A stretch of 64,000 nucleotides of DNA from Litoreibacter janthinus. GTDB lineage: Bacteria > Pseudomonadota > Alphaproteobacteria > Rhodobacterales > Rhodobacteraceae. The notes under the pieces were generated by a model. That model saw only the letters and a list, made by a program, of their open reading frames with translations, did not search any database and was not told the origin of the DNA. Made by a program: the position numbers and the translations under genes. Positions 9,588 through 19,803 of this stretch are shown here, piece after piece. Position 1 is the stretch's first letter. Each line of letters starts with the position of its first letter. The stretch lies in NCBI RefSeq assembly GCF_900111945.1, contig NZ_FOYO01000001.1, positions 2,425,751 through 2,489,750 of the forward strand, given 5' to 3'.

Positions 9588-10991
9588 TTAACTGGCAATC
9601 GCAGCCAGCCTTAAAAGCGTCTCATCGCGTCCAATGACCATCATCATGTCAAAGACACTTGGGGAAACTGCCCTGCCCGAAAGGGCAACTCGAAGTGGGC
9701 CAGCAAGTCTCCCAAATTTGAGATCCTGCGTCTCAGCAAACTCCATAACAATCTGCTCTAACGCCTCACGGTTCCAGCTAGCAGTTTGCAGGTGCGGCGT
9801 CAATTGCGTCAGTATACCACGGGATACCGGATCGAGAATACTTGCTTCCTTTTCGCCCAGCGTGAAGGGTGGTTCATCCAGAACAAACGCGAATTTTGCC
9901 AGCAGATCGCCGACGGTTTTATCTGCCACGTCCATCTGATCAAACGCCGCCTCAAACGCCTTCGCCTTTTCCTCGGGCAAGGGGGCATTGCCAGTTGCGG
10001 CCAGATAGCTTTGGACGTCGCGCAACATGGTCTCGGAATCACTCATGCCGATCTGATGGCGGTTAATGTTTTCCATTTTCTTAAAATCCAGCCGCGCCGG
10101 AGCTTTCCCGATCCCGCTCAGATCAAACCAATCTTTAGCTTGCTCGGTGGTGAAGACTTCGTCGTCACCATGGCTCCAGCCCAGGCGAGCCAGATAGTTG
10201 CGCATTCCAGCGGGGGTGTAGCCCATTGCCGCGTATTCCATCACGCCCAAGGCCCCGTGACGTTTCGAAAGTTTCTTGCCATCGGGTCCGTGAATCAGTG
10301 GGATATGGGCGAACACGGGCAGGTCCCACCCCATGGCGGTATAAATCATCGACTGACGGGCCGCGTTGGCAAGGTGATCGTCGCCGCGGATCACATGGGT
10401 TACGCCCATATCATGGTCGTCAACTACAACAGCCAGCATGTAAACAGGGCTGCCATCAGAACGAAGCAAAACCATGTCATCCAGTGCATCGGCCTTCCAC
10501 GTTACGCTGCCTTGCACGGCGTCCTGAATGGTGATCTCGCCCTCTTGCGGCGCTTTGATACGGATCACATAAGGCGCGTCTGGGTGATCGGCGTCAGGCA
10601 CATCGCGCCAAGGCGAGCGGAACAGGGTGGAACGCCCGTCCGCCCGAGCGGCCTCACGGAAACCTTCGATCTCCTCTTGTGTCGAGAAACACTTATAAGC
10701 TGTCCCAGCGGCCAGCATCTCACGTGCCACCTCTGCATGACGACTGGCGCTCTCGAATTGACTAGTCGCATCCCCGTCCCAATCAAGGCCCAACCAGCTC
10801 AATCCATCCAAAATGGCCTGCGTCGCCTCTGGTGTGTAGCGTGCCCGGTCCGTGTCTTCGATCCGTAGCAGGAACTTTCCACCGCGACCGCGCGCATAGA
10901 GCCAATTGAAAAGCGCAGTGCGCGCGCCGCCAATATGCAGGTAACCCGTCGGGGACGGGGCGAAGCGGGTAACCACGGGGGCATCAGTCAT
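9588..10991 (-). CDS. gltX: Glutamate-tRNA ligase
   Basis: 467 residues, class I aminoacyl-tRNA synthetase. [22 protein letters not shown] (first 30 residues) holds the HIGH-type motif, and GKKLSKRHG is the KMSKS-type motif. I chose ATG 10991, which gives the usual [14 protein letters not shown] beginning; a longer frame open to 11066 adds 25 residues not expected in the family. It lies upstream of gltA with a 117-base gap. Many Rhodobacterales have two GltX proteins; one copy is visible here. Confidence 0.96.
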   Translation of the reverse strand: MTDAPVVTRFAPSPTGYLHIGGARTALFNWLYARGRGGKFLLRIEDTDRARYTPEATQAILDGLSWLGLDWDGDATSQFESASRHAEVAREMLAAGTAYKCFSTQEEIEGFREAARADGRSTLFRSPWRDVPDADHPDAPYVIRIKAPQEGEITIQDAVQGSVTWKADALDDMVLLRSDGSPVYMLAVVVDDHDMGVTHVIRGDDHLANAARQSMIYTAMGWDLPVFAHIPLIHGPDGKKLSKRHGALGVMEYAAMGYTPAGMRNYLARLGWSHGDDEVFTTEQAKDWFDLSGIGKAPARLDFKKMENINRHQIGMSDSETMLRDVQSYLAATGNAPLPEEKAKAFEAAFDQMDVADKTVGDLLAKFAFVLDEPPFTLGEKEASILDPVSRGILTQLTPHLQTASWNREALEQIVMEFAETQDLKFGRLAGPLRVALSGRAVSPSVFDMMMVIGRDETLLRLAAIAS

Positions 10992-11094
10992 GAGGGTTTT
11001 AACCTTTTGGAAAGCATGTTCGAGCAGGATATGCGCAAGGGGACAAGGCCAGACAGGCTGACCCATTTGCGCTCAGGTTTAGGCAATCACGGTG

Positions 11095-13215
11095 ATGGAG
11101 ACAAGGGTAGGCGACGACGGGCAGCCCCCTAAGTCAAACAGGCTTTCCGCCAGTGTCTTGGAAATCTTTGGCCAACAGCAAGGCCACCTGTTCCCATGGG
11201 CGCCGGTTTGTGTTGGCGTCGGTATTGGTGCTTACTTTCTTGCCCGGGCCGAGCCGCACTGGACAAGTTTTTTAGGTTTGTTCGTAACACTGGGACTAGT
11301 CTGGCTTGCGGCGGCCCGTTTCGGTCGGCATCGGGCTTGCTGGACCTCTGTCGTACTTTGGGCGTTATCGCTGATAGTTGCGGGTGCTGCCGTTGCAAGT
11401 TTCCGCAGCCATGCGGTCACCGCACCAGTGTTGGGATATCGCTACTACGGTCCAATCGAGGGGCGTATCGTGGCGATAGACAAATCTGCATCGCAAAAAC
11501 CACGGTTGACGTTAGATCAAATAAGACTGGCGCGTATGTCACCCGAGAAGACGCCGATACGTGTCCGCATCTCGCTACATGGGCCCGACCTAGGCATTCC
11601 GTTCGCAGCTGGCGATGTCGTGATGACAACAGGCCATCTTGGCCCTCCTTCGGGGCCTGTAGAACCGGGTGGCTACGATTTCCAGCGCAGCCTTTGGTTC
11701 CAGCAACTTGGCGCGCTTGGCTATACGCGAAACCCTACGCTTCGATCAAAGCCTGCAGACCCCCTGGACACCGGATTATCGTTACGGCTTTATGCCGCGC
11801 GCCGGACGCTTGCCGAAGCAATTAAATCCCGCATGGGTGCCCAGGAAGGCCCTTTCGCTGCGGCTATCATAACGGGGGACCGGTCCGATCTGGATCCGAC
11901 TTTGTTGGAGGCATTGCGGGCATCCAATCTGGCACATCTCTTGGCTATTTCTGGGCTGCATATGGGGCTTTTGACCGGGGCGGTCTTTGCCATTGTCCGG
12001 CTCGGGTTGGCGCTAAGCCAGCCGCTGGCGCTTCGACTGCCTGTTCGCAAGATCGCAGCATGTGTCGCGTTATGCGCCGCTTTGGCGTATTTGGGAGTGT
12101 CCGGCGCGAATGTCGCCACACAACGCGCGTTTATAATGGTCTCGGTTATGCTGTTGGCCATCTGTGTTGAACGACCGGCGCTGACCCTCCGGGCTGTCGC
12201 TATTGCCGCGCTTCTTATTCTTCTCTTAACGCCCGAGGCCCTCGTGACGCCGGGCTTCCAGATGTCATTCGCCGCCACCACCGCACTGGTCGCTGTCTTC
12301 GCTTTTCTAAGGGATCGCGCGCTGTTTCTCCGATTGCCGAAATGGGTGTCGGGCGCCGCCTCCCTGCTTGTGTCATCATTCATAGCCGGTGCCGCGACCG
12401 CACCCTTTGGTGCCGCACATTTCAACCAGTTCGCCCAGTTTGGTTTGATAGCGAATTTGCTCTCGGTGCCCGTCATGGGCTTCGTCGTCATGCCCGGAGC
12501 CTTGCTGGCGGCTGCCCTAATTCCATTGGGTTTGGAGAGCGCGGGCCTGTGGGTGATGCAGCAAGGGCTTGCATGGATTTTGTATGTGGCCGAGTCCGTG
12601 TCAGGTTTGGACGGCAGCACTCGGGCAATCGTTGCCCCCGGACCTTGGGTCCTGCCGCTAGTGTCAATCGGTGGTTTGCAGCTTTGTGTGTGGCAAGGGG
12701 CAGGGCGGTTATTCGGGTTGGCACCAATCGGTGTCGCCCTGCTTCTTTGGATGCAGGCAGAGCGTCCAGACGTTCTGATCTCGGACAGCGGGCGCTTGGT
12801 CGGGGTGATGCAGGACGGGCAGCGCGGGCTGAACAAGCCCAAGGGCGACGGCTTCGCAGCTCAGGTTTGGTTGGAAAATGACGGGGACAGTGCGGGCCAA
12901 GCTGACGCAGCACAACGGTCGGGCTATTTGGCGAACAAGCTGCAATTCGATCTGGCAAAGACGAGCATTGTTTTCGATGCGGCCAACCCCGAAAAAATCG
13001 ATATCGCTGCGCTGTGCGCGGCACATGATCTGGTGGTCGTACCGCGTCTGGAACAAGCCCTGCCTACAGGATGCAAGGGGTGGGCAGCACCGCATTTTCG
13101 GCGCGATGGGGCAATTGCCATCTATGTGACGGATCACGGCCTCAGATACGAAAACAGCCGATCGCTGCAGGGCGACCGGCTGTGGGTATCACATCAAAAA
13201 GACCGCTCTCAGTAG
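11095..13215 (+). CDS. comEC: ComEC/Rec2 family DNA-uptake membrane protein
   Basis: About 706 residues, polytopic inner-membrane protein. An N-terminal membrane pair with an OB-like DUF4131 region (about 30-190) precedes the Competence domain (about 215-490) with [14 protein letters not shown] and [19 protein letters not shown]. The family forms the channel for single-stranded DNA entry in transformation. The C-terminal 200 residues show no HxHxDH nuclease motif, as is common in alphaproteobacteria. Start ATG 11095 or GTG 11092 are both possible. It converges on lexA; the coding regions overlap by 7 bases. Confidence 0.88.
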   Translation: METRVGDDGQPPKSNRLSASVLEIFGQQQGHLFPWAPVCVGVGIGAYFLARAEPHWTSFLGLFVTLGLVWLAAARFGRHRACWTSVVLWALSLIVAGAAVASFRSHAVTAPVLGYRYYGPIEGRIVAIDKSASQKPRLTLDQIRLARMSPEKTPIRVRISLHGPDLGIPFAAGDVVMTTGHLGPPSGPVEPGGYDFQRSLWFQQLGALGYTRNPTLRSKPADPLDTGLSLRLYAARRTLAEAIKSRMGAQEGPFAAAIITGDRSDLDPTLLEALRASNLAHLLAISGLHMGLLTGAVFAIVRLGLALSQPLALRLPVRKIAACVALCAALAYLGVSGANVATQRAFIMVSVMLLAICVERPALTLRAVAIAALLILLLTPEALVTPGFQMSFAATTALVAVFAFLRDRALFLRLPKWVSGAASLLVSSFIAGAATAPFGAAHFNQFAQFGLIANLLSVPVMGFVVMPGALLAAALIPLGLESAGLWVMQQGLAWILYVAESVSGLDGSTRAIVAPGPWVLPLVSIGGLQLCVWQGAGRLFGLAPIGVALLLWMQAERPDVLISDSGRLVGVMQDGQRGLNKPKGDGFAAQVWLENDGDSAGQADAAQRSGYLANKLQFDLAKTSIVFDAANPEKIDIAALCAAHDLVVVPRLEQALPTGCKGWAAPHFRRDGAIAIYVTDHGLRYENSRSLQGDRLWVSHQKDRSQ

Positions 13216-13895
13216 GATCGGATCAACCCGACCAAACGCCCTTGAACTTTCACCATATTGTCGGGCAGCACACGCGTTTCATAGGCAGAGTTTGCAGGCT
13301 CAAGCGCAATAGAAGACCCATGGCGGCGGAACCGCTTCAACGTCGCTTCCTGACCCTCGACAAGCGCCACAACAATATCGCCGTTATTCGCAGTGATCTG
13401 CTCGCGGATCACAACAACATCGCCGTCATTGATCCCGGCTTCGATCATCGAGTCGCCTTTGACCTCAAGCGCATAATGATGACCATTGCCCGACAACATC
13501 GATCCGGGGACAGCCACGTGGTGCGACACCTCGCTGATCGCTTCGATTGGTGTACCCGCTGCGATACGACCCATCACTGGAAGTTCCAGCGCATGGACCC
13601 CTTCCAGCGCCATAGCCTTCGGGTTTGCAGCAGGGCGGTTGCCTTCTATCACGCGCGGCTGAAAGCCGTTGCCTTCCATCGCATCGGGAAGTTTAACGAT
13701 TTCCAAAGCCCGCGCCTTATGCGCAAGACGTTGAATAAAACCACGCTCTTCCAGAGCCGTGATCAGGCGGTGAATGCCGGATTTAGAGCGCAGGTCCAAC
13801 GCATCCTTCATTTCGTCAAATGAGGGTGGAACCCCGTCGCGTTGAATGCGGCCGTGAATGAATTTCAACAGGTCCAGCTGTTTCTTTGTCAGCAT
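13209..13895 (-). CDS. lexA: SOS repressor LexA
   Basis: 228 residues. Winged helix DNA-binding domain (1-65, [18 protein letters not shown] recognition region) and a C-terminal self-cleaving peptidase domain. The scissile bond is Ala113-Gly114 in GRIAAGTP, nucleophile Ser149 in KGDSM, and general base Lys187 in EATLKRF. A GTTC-N7-GTTC box 50 bases upstream implies autoregulation. It overlaps the 3' end of comEC on the other strand. Confidence 0.97.
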   Translation of the reverse strand: MLTKKQLDLLKFIHGRIQRDGVPPSFDEMKDALDLRSKSGIHRLITALEERGFIQRLAHKARALEIVKLPDAMEGNGFQPRVIEGNRPAANPKAMALEGVHALELPVMGRIAAGTPIEAISEVSHHVAVPGSMLSGNGHHYALEVKGDSMIEAGINDGDVVVIREQITANNGDIVVALVEGQEATLKRFRRHGSSIALEPANSAYETRVLPDNMVKVQGRLVGLIRSY

Positions 13896-13945
13896 CGGCT
13901 CAGAACTCCCTGATGGCAGCGCATTTTTGCGCTATGTTCTCCGAT

Positions 13946-13960
13946 GTTCTACCGCTGTTC
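13946..13960. promoter_or_regulatory. LexA SOS box (GTTC-N7-GTTC) upstream of lexA
   Basis: GTTCTACCGCTGTTC fits the direct-repeat SOS box of alphaproteobacteria exactly. A further GTTC at 13936-13939, spaced six bases from the first half, may widen the operator. It lies 51-65 bases before the lexA ATG, and also just downstream of the moeA stop. Confidence 0.85.
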
Positions 13961-13977
13961 TTGTTTTGTGTCAACGC

Positions 13978-15150
13978 TTAGAGCCGGATAACCTCAACCA
14001 TCTCCCCGGCGGCGCGGGCTGGGTCATTGGGCGGGCGCACGATAAGCGCGTTGGCACGGGCCAGCACCGTAAGCAGAGAACTATCCTGTCGTGCAAAGGC
14101 TTTGACCGCGTCGCCATCAATTGCAGCGCGCATGTAATGCTCTCGATGGCTGTTGGACTCTAACGGTTCAGAAAGTGTCATCTGGACGCGCCGACGCGCT
14201 CCGGCGGTCAAGCCTAGGAAACGGTCCAGAAGCGGGAGGACAAACACCTCGCCACACACCATGGAGGAAACGGGATTGCCCGGCAGGCCAATCATTGCCA
14301 TCCCGCCGATCCTGCCTGCCATCAAAGGCTTTCCGGGGCGCATAGCAACTTTGTAGAATTCGCGTTCCAGCCCCATCGTTCCCGCCACTTCGGCCACGAT
14401 ATCATGATCGCCGACCGACGCGCCGCCGATGGTCACCAGCAAGTCGGAGCCTGCGGCGAGCGAGAGGGCCATTTCAAGCGATGCTGGCGTATCCTTGGCG
14501 ATAGGCAGCAAGCGCGTCGCCGCACCCGCGCGCTGGAACAGAGCGGCAAGGCCAAGGGAATTGGAAGCAATGATCTGGTCATCGCGCGGGGTTTCCCCGG
14601 GGCTGACAAGTTCGTCACCTGTTGCAATGATTGCGACGACAGGGCGGCGGCGGACAGGCACCCGCGGCACATTCATCGAAGCCAACAGGGCCACATCGAA
14701 TGAGGTCAGCCTTCGCGGCGCGCTCAGCACATCGCCGATCTTGAAATCACCTCCGGCAGGGCGGACATGATGGCCGCCATCAAGATCACCTTTGAGGGTT
14801 ATCTTGTCGCCTTCGCGCGTTACGTCTTCCTGAATAATCACGCGAACGCCGCCTTCGGGCAAAGGCGCGCCAGTAAATATCCTCACCGCTTGGCCAGCGC
14901 TGACCAAGCCCTCAAATCGGTGTCCTGCAGCAGCCTCTCCAATCACAGAAAAGCTGTCTCCCTCGGCAACTTTCTCGGTCGAAACGGCGTAGCCGTCCAT
15001 TGCGGAGGCCGAGAAGGGAGGTTGGTTGCGGGTGGCAGCGACGTCCTCGGCCAAAACGCGCCCGTCAGCTTCGGACAGCGGCACCATCTCGGCGTCAACC
15101 GGTGCGCCCAGCTTCAAAACCTCTGCCAGCGCCTCGGCGACCGAGATCAT
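13978..15150 (-). CDS. moeA: Molybdopterin molybdenumtransferase MoeA
   Basis: 390 residues. It inserts molybdate into adenylylated molybdopterin. The [13 protein letters not shown] block near residues 43-55 (P-P-F-x-x-S-x-M-D-G-Y-A) and IIATGDELV are characteristic, as is the [11 protein letters not shown] loop. The ATG overlaps the moaC stop by 4 bases, so the moaC-moeA pair is translationally coupled. It is the last gene of the trpGDC-moaC-moeA run, a grouping I know from other Rhodobacteraceae. Confidence 0.96.
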   Translation of the reverse strand: MISVAEALAEVLKLGAPVDAEMVPLSEADGRVLAEDVAATRNQPPFSASAMDGYAVSTEKVAEGDSFSVIGEAAAGHRFEGLVSAGQAVRIFTGAPLPEGGVRVIIQEDVTREGDKITLKGDLDGGHHVRPAGGDFKIGDVLSAPRRLTSFDVALLASMNVPRVPVRRRPVVAIIATGDELVSPGETPRDDQIIASNSLGLAALFQRAGAATRLLPIAKDTPASLEMALSLAAGSDLLVTIGGASVGDHDIVAEVAGTMGLEREFYKVAMRPGKPLMAGRIGGMAMIGLPGNPVSSMVCGEVFVLPLLDRFLGLTAGARRRVQMTLSEPLESNSHREHYMRAAIDGDAVKAFARQDSSLLTVLARANALIVRPPNDPARAAGEMVEVIRL

Positions 15151-15629
15151 CCGCGCTTGGCCTCGAACAGTCCCGACTTGCCGCCATCCTTAAGAACGAG
15201 GCGTATACCGCTGATCTCCATGGTCTTTTCAGCGGCCTTGACCATATCATATATCGTTAGCGCGGCAGTCGAGACAGCGGTAAGCGCTTCCATTTCCACG
15301 CCCGTTTGGCCGGTTGTTTTGACGGTGGCCTCAATTCGAATTCCGGGTAGCGAGGCGTCTGGCGTCATCTCAACCGAGACTTTGGTGATCGGCAAAGGAT
15401 GGCAAAGCGGGATCAGGTCGGAGCATTTCTTTGCACCCATAATTCCGGCCAATCGCGCGACACCCAGCACATCGCCTTTTTTCGCACGACCTTCGGTGAT
15501 CAGCGCAAATGTCTCGGGCAGCATTTTGACGCAGCCTTCTGCGACAGCGACGCGCGATGTCACTTTCTTATCGGACACATCGACCATATGCGCATGGCCT
15601 TCACCGTCGAAATGGGTCAGTTCGGACAC
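15147..15629 (-). CDS. moaC: Cyclic pyranopterin monophosphate synthase MoaC
   Basis: 160 residues, usual length. It forms cyclic pyranopterin monophosphate in molybdenum cofactor synthesis, with MoaA (not in the window). [29 protein letters not shown] and [20 protein letters not shown] are the conserved blocks, including the catalytic Lys and Asp of the last region. It starts directly after the trpC stop with no intergenic base. Confidence 0.97.
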   Translation of the reverse strand: MSELTHFDGEGHAHMVDVSDKKVTSRVAVAEGCVKMLPETFALITEGRAKKGDVLGVARLAGIMGAKKCSDLIPLCHPLPITKVSVEMTPDASLPGIRIEATVKTTGQTGVEMEALTAVSTAALTIYDMVKAAEKTMEISGIRLVLKDGGKSGLFEAKRG

Positions 15630-16445
15630 TTACATGCCCCCGGTCATGGGTTTGTCGCTGAGGATATGACGCGTGGCAGCGGCCACGTCGTCTTGGCGCA
15701 TCAGACTCTCGCCAATCAAGAAACAGCGTGCCCCATAGCGCGCAAGATCGGAAAGATCGGACGGCTCGAACAATCCGCTTTCTGCGACGATCAACTTATC
15801 CTCGGGCACTTGGCGGGCCAGCTTGCGGGTCGTGTCGAGCGTGACGTCGAAGGTGTGCAAGTCGCGGTTGTTGATCCCCAAGAGCGGGCTTTTGAGAGTC
15901 AGAGCGCGCTCCAGTTCTTCGGCGTTATGCACCTCGACCAGAACATCCATGCCAAGCCGCATAGCCGTGTCTTCCAACTCAAGCGCCAACACGTCGTCGA
16001 CGGACGCCATTATAATCAGAATGCAATCGGCCCCGAGAACGCGGGACTCGAAAACCTGATAAGGATCATAAAGGAAATCCTTGCGCAGCACCGGCAAATC
16101 ACAGGCTTCACGCGCCTGCACCAGAAACTCGTCTGCCCCTTGGAAAGAGGGCGTATCGGTCAGCACGCTCAGACAGGTGGCGCCCCCCGCGGCGTAGGCT
16201 TTGGCAAGCTCAGGCACATCAAAATCATCGCGGATCACGCCTTTGGACGGGCTGGCCTTTTTGATCTCAGCAATCAGGCCGTAACCGCTGATGGCGGCAT
16301 CCGCCAGCGCATCGGCAAAACCGCGCGGGGCGGGCGCGTCTGCCGCAGCAGCCTGTAGATCCTCAAGGCTCCGTTCCGCCTTGCGGGCCGCAACCTCTTC
16401 AAGCTTGTAAGCTTTGATCTTTTCCAGAACGGTAGGGGTGCTCAT
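15630..16445 (-). CDS. trpC: Indole-3-glycerol phosphate synthase
   Basis: 271 residues, TIM barrel. It closes the indole ring in tryptophan synthesis. [16 protein letters not shown] (about 58-73) and FLIGESLMR near the C-terminus bind the phosphate, and [13 protein letters not shown] carries the catalytic Lys. It is a monofunctional TrpC, without a fused TrpF. It overlaps the upstream trpD by 4 bases. Confidence 0.97.
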   Translation of the reverse strand: MSTPTVLEKIKAYKLEEVAARKAERSLEDLQAAAADAPAPRGFADALADAAISGYGLIAEIKKASPSKGVIRDDFDVPELAKAYAAGGATCLSVLTDTPSFQGADEFLVQAREACDLPVLRKDFLYDPYQVFESRVLGADCILIIMASVDDVLALELEDTAMRLGMDVLVEVHNAEELERALTLKSPLLGINNRDLHTFDVTLDTTRKLARQVPEDKLIVAESGLFEPSDLSDLARYGARCFLIGESLMRQDDVAAATRHILSDKPMTGGM

Positions 16446-17461
16446 ACGGCCTCCGAAGTCAGTTTTGCCAAGGCATCCACCTTGGATTTTGCAGCACCAC
16501 TGTCGATGCTGGCGCGTGCCATGTCCACACCTTCGCGCAAGTTCGCGGCCTTGTCAGCTACGACCAAAGCGGCGGCAGAATTCAACAACACGGCGTCGCG
16601 ATAGGCAGACGGCTCACCGTTCAGCAGCGCGCGAAACGCGACGGCATTTTCTTGAGGCGATCCGCCCAAAATATCTTCAAACGGATGTGGTGTCAGGCCT
16701 GCATCTTCCGGAGCGATCTCTATGTCGCGCACGGTGCCGTTTTCAAGAACGGCCACTTTCGACGGGGCAGAGATTGCCAGCTCGTCCGTGCCATCGCCCC
16801 CATGCACCAGCCATGCCTTTTCGGATCCAAGCGCCAACAAAGTCTCGGCCATCGGGCGGATCAGATCAGCGGAAAACGCGCCGGTGAGCTGTCTCTTCAC
16901 TCCGGCAGGGTTGGTCAGTGGCCCGAGAATATTGAAAATTGTCCGTGTGCCCAACTCGGTACGGGTCGGCATCACATGGGCAATGGCGGGGTGGTGCATC
17001 GGGGCCATCATGAAGCCGATCCCGATTTCGGAGATTGCCCGCGTCACCACGTCCGCGCCGACCATGACGTTGATCCCCATGGCGCCCAAAGCATCCGCCG
17101 CGCCGGATTTCGAAGACAGATTTCGGTTGCCATGCTTGGCCACAACGACACCAGCTCCCGCTACCACGAAGGCCGTCGCTGTCGAGATGTTGAGCGTCCC
17201 TTTGCCGTCACCACCGGTGCCGACAATGTCCATCGCACCTTCGGGAGCAATGACGGGGTGACACTTGGCCCTCATCACGGCGGCGGCGGCAGCGTATTCC
17301 TCCACCGTCTCGCCACGGGTGCGCAAGGCCATCAGCAGACCGCCAATCTGGCTGGGTGTTGCGCGACCTTCGAACAGGGCCTTGAAGGCCACCTCCGCCT
17401 CAGCGCGGGTCAGGGGACGGTCGGCGGCGATCCCGATGAGCGGTTTTAGATCATCGCTCAT
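16442..17461 (-). CDS. trpD: Anthranilate phosphoribosyltransferase
   Basis: 339 residues. It transfers phosphoribose to anthranilate. [22 protein letters not shown] (about 78-99) is the PRPP-binding GTGGD loop, and [21 protein letters not shown] the second conserved block. The gene overlaps trpG upstream and trpC downstream, each by 4 bases, which implies coupled translation of trpG, trpD and trpC. Confidence 0.97.
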   Translation of the reverse strand: MSDDLKPLIGIAADRPLTRAEAEVAFKALFEGRATPSQIGGLLMALRTRGETVEEYAAAAAVMRAKCHPVIAPEGAMDIVGTGGDGKGTLNISTATAFVVAGAGVVVAKHGNRNLSSKSGAADALGAMGINVMVGADVVTRAISEIGIGFMMAPMHHPAIAHVMPTRTELGTRTIFNILGPLTNPAGVKRQLTGAFSADLIRPMAETLLALGSEKAWLVHGGDGTDELAISAPSKVAVLENGTVRDIEIAPEDAGLTPHPFEDILGGSPQENAVAFRALLNGEPSAYRDAVLLNSAAALVVADKAANLREGVDMARASIDSGAAKSKVDALAKLTSEAV

Positions 17462-18054
17462 GCCGCAATCCCTGCTTTGCTAGGCAAAATATCAAGAAAG
17501 TTCTGCAGCATCTGATGACCATGCTGCGACGCAATGCTTTCAGGGTGGAACTGAACCCCGTGAATCGGCAACTCGCGATGCTGCAGGCCCATGATGGTGC
17601 CGTCCTCCAGCTCTGCAGTGACTTCAAGCACATCGGGCAGGGTGGCGCGGTCAACGACCAAGGAATGGTAACGGGTGGCGTCGAACGGCGAGGGCAGATC
17701 TTTGAAGACACTTTTGCCCTCGTGAATGAAATGCCCCATTTTGCCGTGCACGATCTCGCTGTGGCGCACGACCTTGCCGCCAAAGGCTTCGCCAATCGTT
17801 TGATGCCCAAGACACACGCCAAATAGGGGCGTCCGCGTTTCGGCCGCCGCAGCCGTCAGGGCCAGACAAATGCCCGCGTCAGACGGTGTTTTGGGGCCAG
17901 GGCTTAGAACGATCCCTTGCGGGTTCAGCGCCATTGCTGCCTGGACGTCAATTGCGTCGTTGCGGACAACCTTCATCTCAGCGCCGAGTTCGCCGAAAAA
18001 ATGCACAAGATTGTACGTGAAACTGTCGTAATTATCGATCAATAGCAGCATCAT
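17458..18054 (-). CDS. trpG: Anthranilate synthase component II (glutamine amidotransferase)
   Basis: 198 residues from ATG 18054; a GTG at 18084 would add ten residues, which the family does not have (its start is [14 protein letters not shown]). [15 protein letters not shown] has the nucleophilic Cys, and the late GVQFHPESI gives the catalytic His and Glu. It feeds ammonia to TrpE, encoded 1.7 kb upstream on the same strand but separated by a gene on the opposite strand. Weak ribosome site AAAGGGTAAG. Confidence 0.95.
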   Translation of the reverse strand: MMLLLIDNYDSFTYNLVHFFGELGAEMKVVRNDAIDVQAAMALNPQGIVLSPGPKTPSDAGICLALTAAAAETRTPLFGVCLGHQTIGEAFGGKVVRHSEIVHGKMGHFIHEGKSVFKDLPSPFDATRYHSLVVDRATLPDVLEVTAELEDGTIMGLQHRELPIHGVQFHPESIASQHGHQMLQNFLDILPSKAGIAA

Positions 18055-18231
18055 CTTACCCTTTGCTCGGAAAGGGCTTTCCACCGCCTTCCGTGTCGCG
18101 GTATAAATGCCCAGAGCTACGCGTCGGGGTCAAGGCCGCTTATCCGGTCCCCATGAAGAACGAGGGCGTCAATGTCCCGAATGGCTGTGCGTAAGCTGCG
18201 GTGAACGGCACAAGAGCGGGCGAGGATCAAG

Positions 18232-19785
18232 ATGATGGTCAAAGGAATAAGCACAGGATTGGTGTCTGGCGGACTGGTGGGCGTGGTGGTGATGTCCATC
18301 CTGTCGCTTTATGCGCCATTGCCGCAGGACAAGATCGACGCGGCACCGAAGCTGGCTGTCGAAACCCAGTCCTCCGATGCGGTTTCCCCGGAGCAAACGC
18401 AAAGCAGCGCGGCACCGCTTGCCACCGAAACCCCAGTTGTGCCCGCCTCCACCGAAAGCGGCGTCACAGAAGCGCCCGTGGCCGCGGATAGCACAGCCCC
18501 TGAGACACAAACCGACGAGGTCACTCAACCTCAGCAAGATGCGCCCGTGGTTCAGCCCTCGGTTCCGCAACTTGACTCAAGCAGCACCACGCAATCCGAG
18601 AGCCCGACGGCCGAGATTGCGACCTCCGACGCGACGCTCGTGCGTCCTGTGCCGGGCGCGCCTGCTGTTCCGGCCCAAAACAATGACGAAATCATAATTG
18701 CGCGGGCGGACCCAACACCAGAGCCTGTCACGCAAGTCGAAGCGGGCGTGCAAGCCCCCACCGCAGACAGTTCACCAAGCGTGACGGATAGCACTGATGC
18801 GGGTTCTGCAACCGTGCTGCCATCGCAATTGCCACAACCGACAGTCGTCGGGACTGAGCAACCCGCGGTCACAAACGAAGCGCCAGCACGCACCAGCACG
18901 TTGCCAACCATCGGGGCCACTGCTGAGGACGCGCCGCTTGAAGTTGCAGCCGCTGACACACCGATAACCCTACCGCAGGTTGATTCCGGAGTCGTGACCA
19001 ACCGTCTTCCCAGTGTCGGCGGCGGCGGCGCAAGCTCTTTGGTCCAGCGTGCCCCCGTCGAGGCGGCACCTGAACCAGTCGCCGCACAACCTCCCGCGGA
19101 TTTGGGAGCGTTGCGCAACTTCCGTGCTCCGGTTGCCGGGATCGAAGGAAAGTCCTTGTTCGGTGTGATCCTCATCGACAGCGGCGAAGATGGCATTCCG
19201 CGCGAAGACCTTATGAAGCTCTCCGTGCCGGTGACGATCGCCATTGACCCGACCCAGCCTGACGCCGCGCAGATTATGGAATCCTATCGCGCCGCAGGTA
19301 TTGAGGTCGTGGCAATTGCAAACGAATTGCCGACTGCGTCTGCTCCCGGGGATGTAGCTGTTGCGGTTGAGGCTTATTTCAACATTCTAAACCAAGCGGT
19401 CGGTCTGATGGACCCGTTGGACGGACGCATCCAGTCGAACCGCACGCTGCTCCAGCCTGTCCTAGGGGCCATTCGCAATTCCGGCCACGGGCTGATCACC
19501 TATGATCGTGGTCTCAACACCGCTCAACAGGCCGCACGCCGGGAGGATATCCCTGCCGCAACAGTTTTCCGGGTTCTAGACGCCGATCGGGAAGAAAGCC
19601 CCAAGATCAAACGCTACCTTGATCGCGCAGCGTTTAACGCCAACCGCGACGGGGCGGTGGTCGTTGTCGGACGCAGCTATTCCGAAACGGTAAAAGCTAT
19701 CGTTGAATGGGTGCTTGAGAAAAAAGAAGCAGGCGTCGCGATGGTGCCGGTTTCTGCGGTGATGTTAGCGGACGAAACCTCGTAA
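18232..19785 (+). CDS. Divergent polysaccharide deacetylase family protein with long low-complexity linker
   Basis: 517 residues. One N-terminal membrane anchor (about 7-28), then some 250 residues very rich in Ala, Pro, Thr, Ser, Val and Gln with no predicted fold, then a C-terminal deacetylase-like domain (about 295-517) beginning with SLFGVILIDSGEDGIPRE and containing VTIAIDPTQPDAAQIME. It resembles the divergent polysaccharide deacetylase (YibQ) family, envelope proteins of unknown detailed role. The linker may span periplasm or cell wall. The gene sits on the plus strand between trpG and trpE, divergent from the former and convergent with the latter. Confidence 0.8.
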   Translation: MMVKGISTGLVSGGLVGVVVMSILSLYAPLPQDKIDAAPKLAVETQSSDAVSPEQTQSSAAPLATETPVVPASTESGVTEAPVAADSTAPETQTDEVTQPQQDAPVVQPSVPQLDSSSTTQSESPTAEIATSDATLVRPVPGAPAVPAQNNDEIIIARADPTPEPVTQVEAGVQAPTADSSPSVTDSTDAGSATVLPSQLPQPTVVGTEQPAVTNEAPARTSTLPTIGATAEDAPLEVAAADTPITLPQVDSGVVTNRLPSVGGGGASSLVQRAPVEAAPEPVAAQPPADLGALRNFRAPVAGIEGKSLFGVILIDSGEDGIPREDLMKLSVPVTIAIDPTQPDAAQIMESYRAAGIEVVAIANELPTASAPGDVAVAVEAYFNILNQAVGLMDPLDGRIQSNRTLLQPVLGAIRNSGHGLITYDRGLNTAQQAARREDIPAATVFRVLDADREESPKIKRYLDRAAFNANRDGAVVVVGRSYSETVKAIVEWVLEKKEAGVAMVPVSAVMLADETS

Positions 19786-19803
19786 GGTCACGTTCATAGA
19801 GTA

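Noticed and set aside
18117..18299. 60-residue minus-strand open frame upstream of trpG, possible trp leader
   Set aside because: No tandem Trp codons, no terminator before trpG, and no ribosome site; not convincing as leader or gene.
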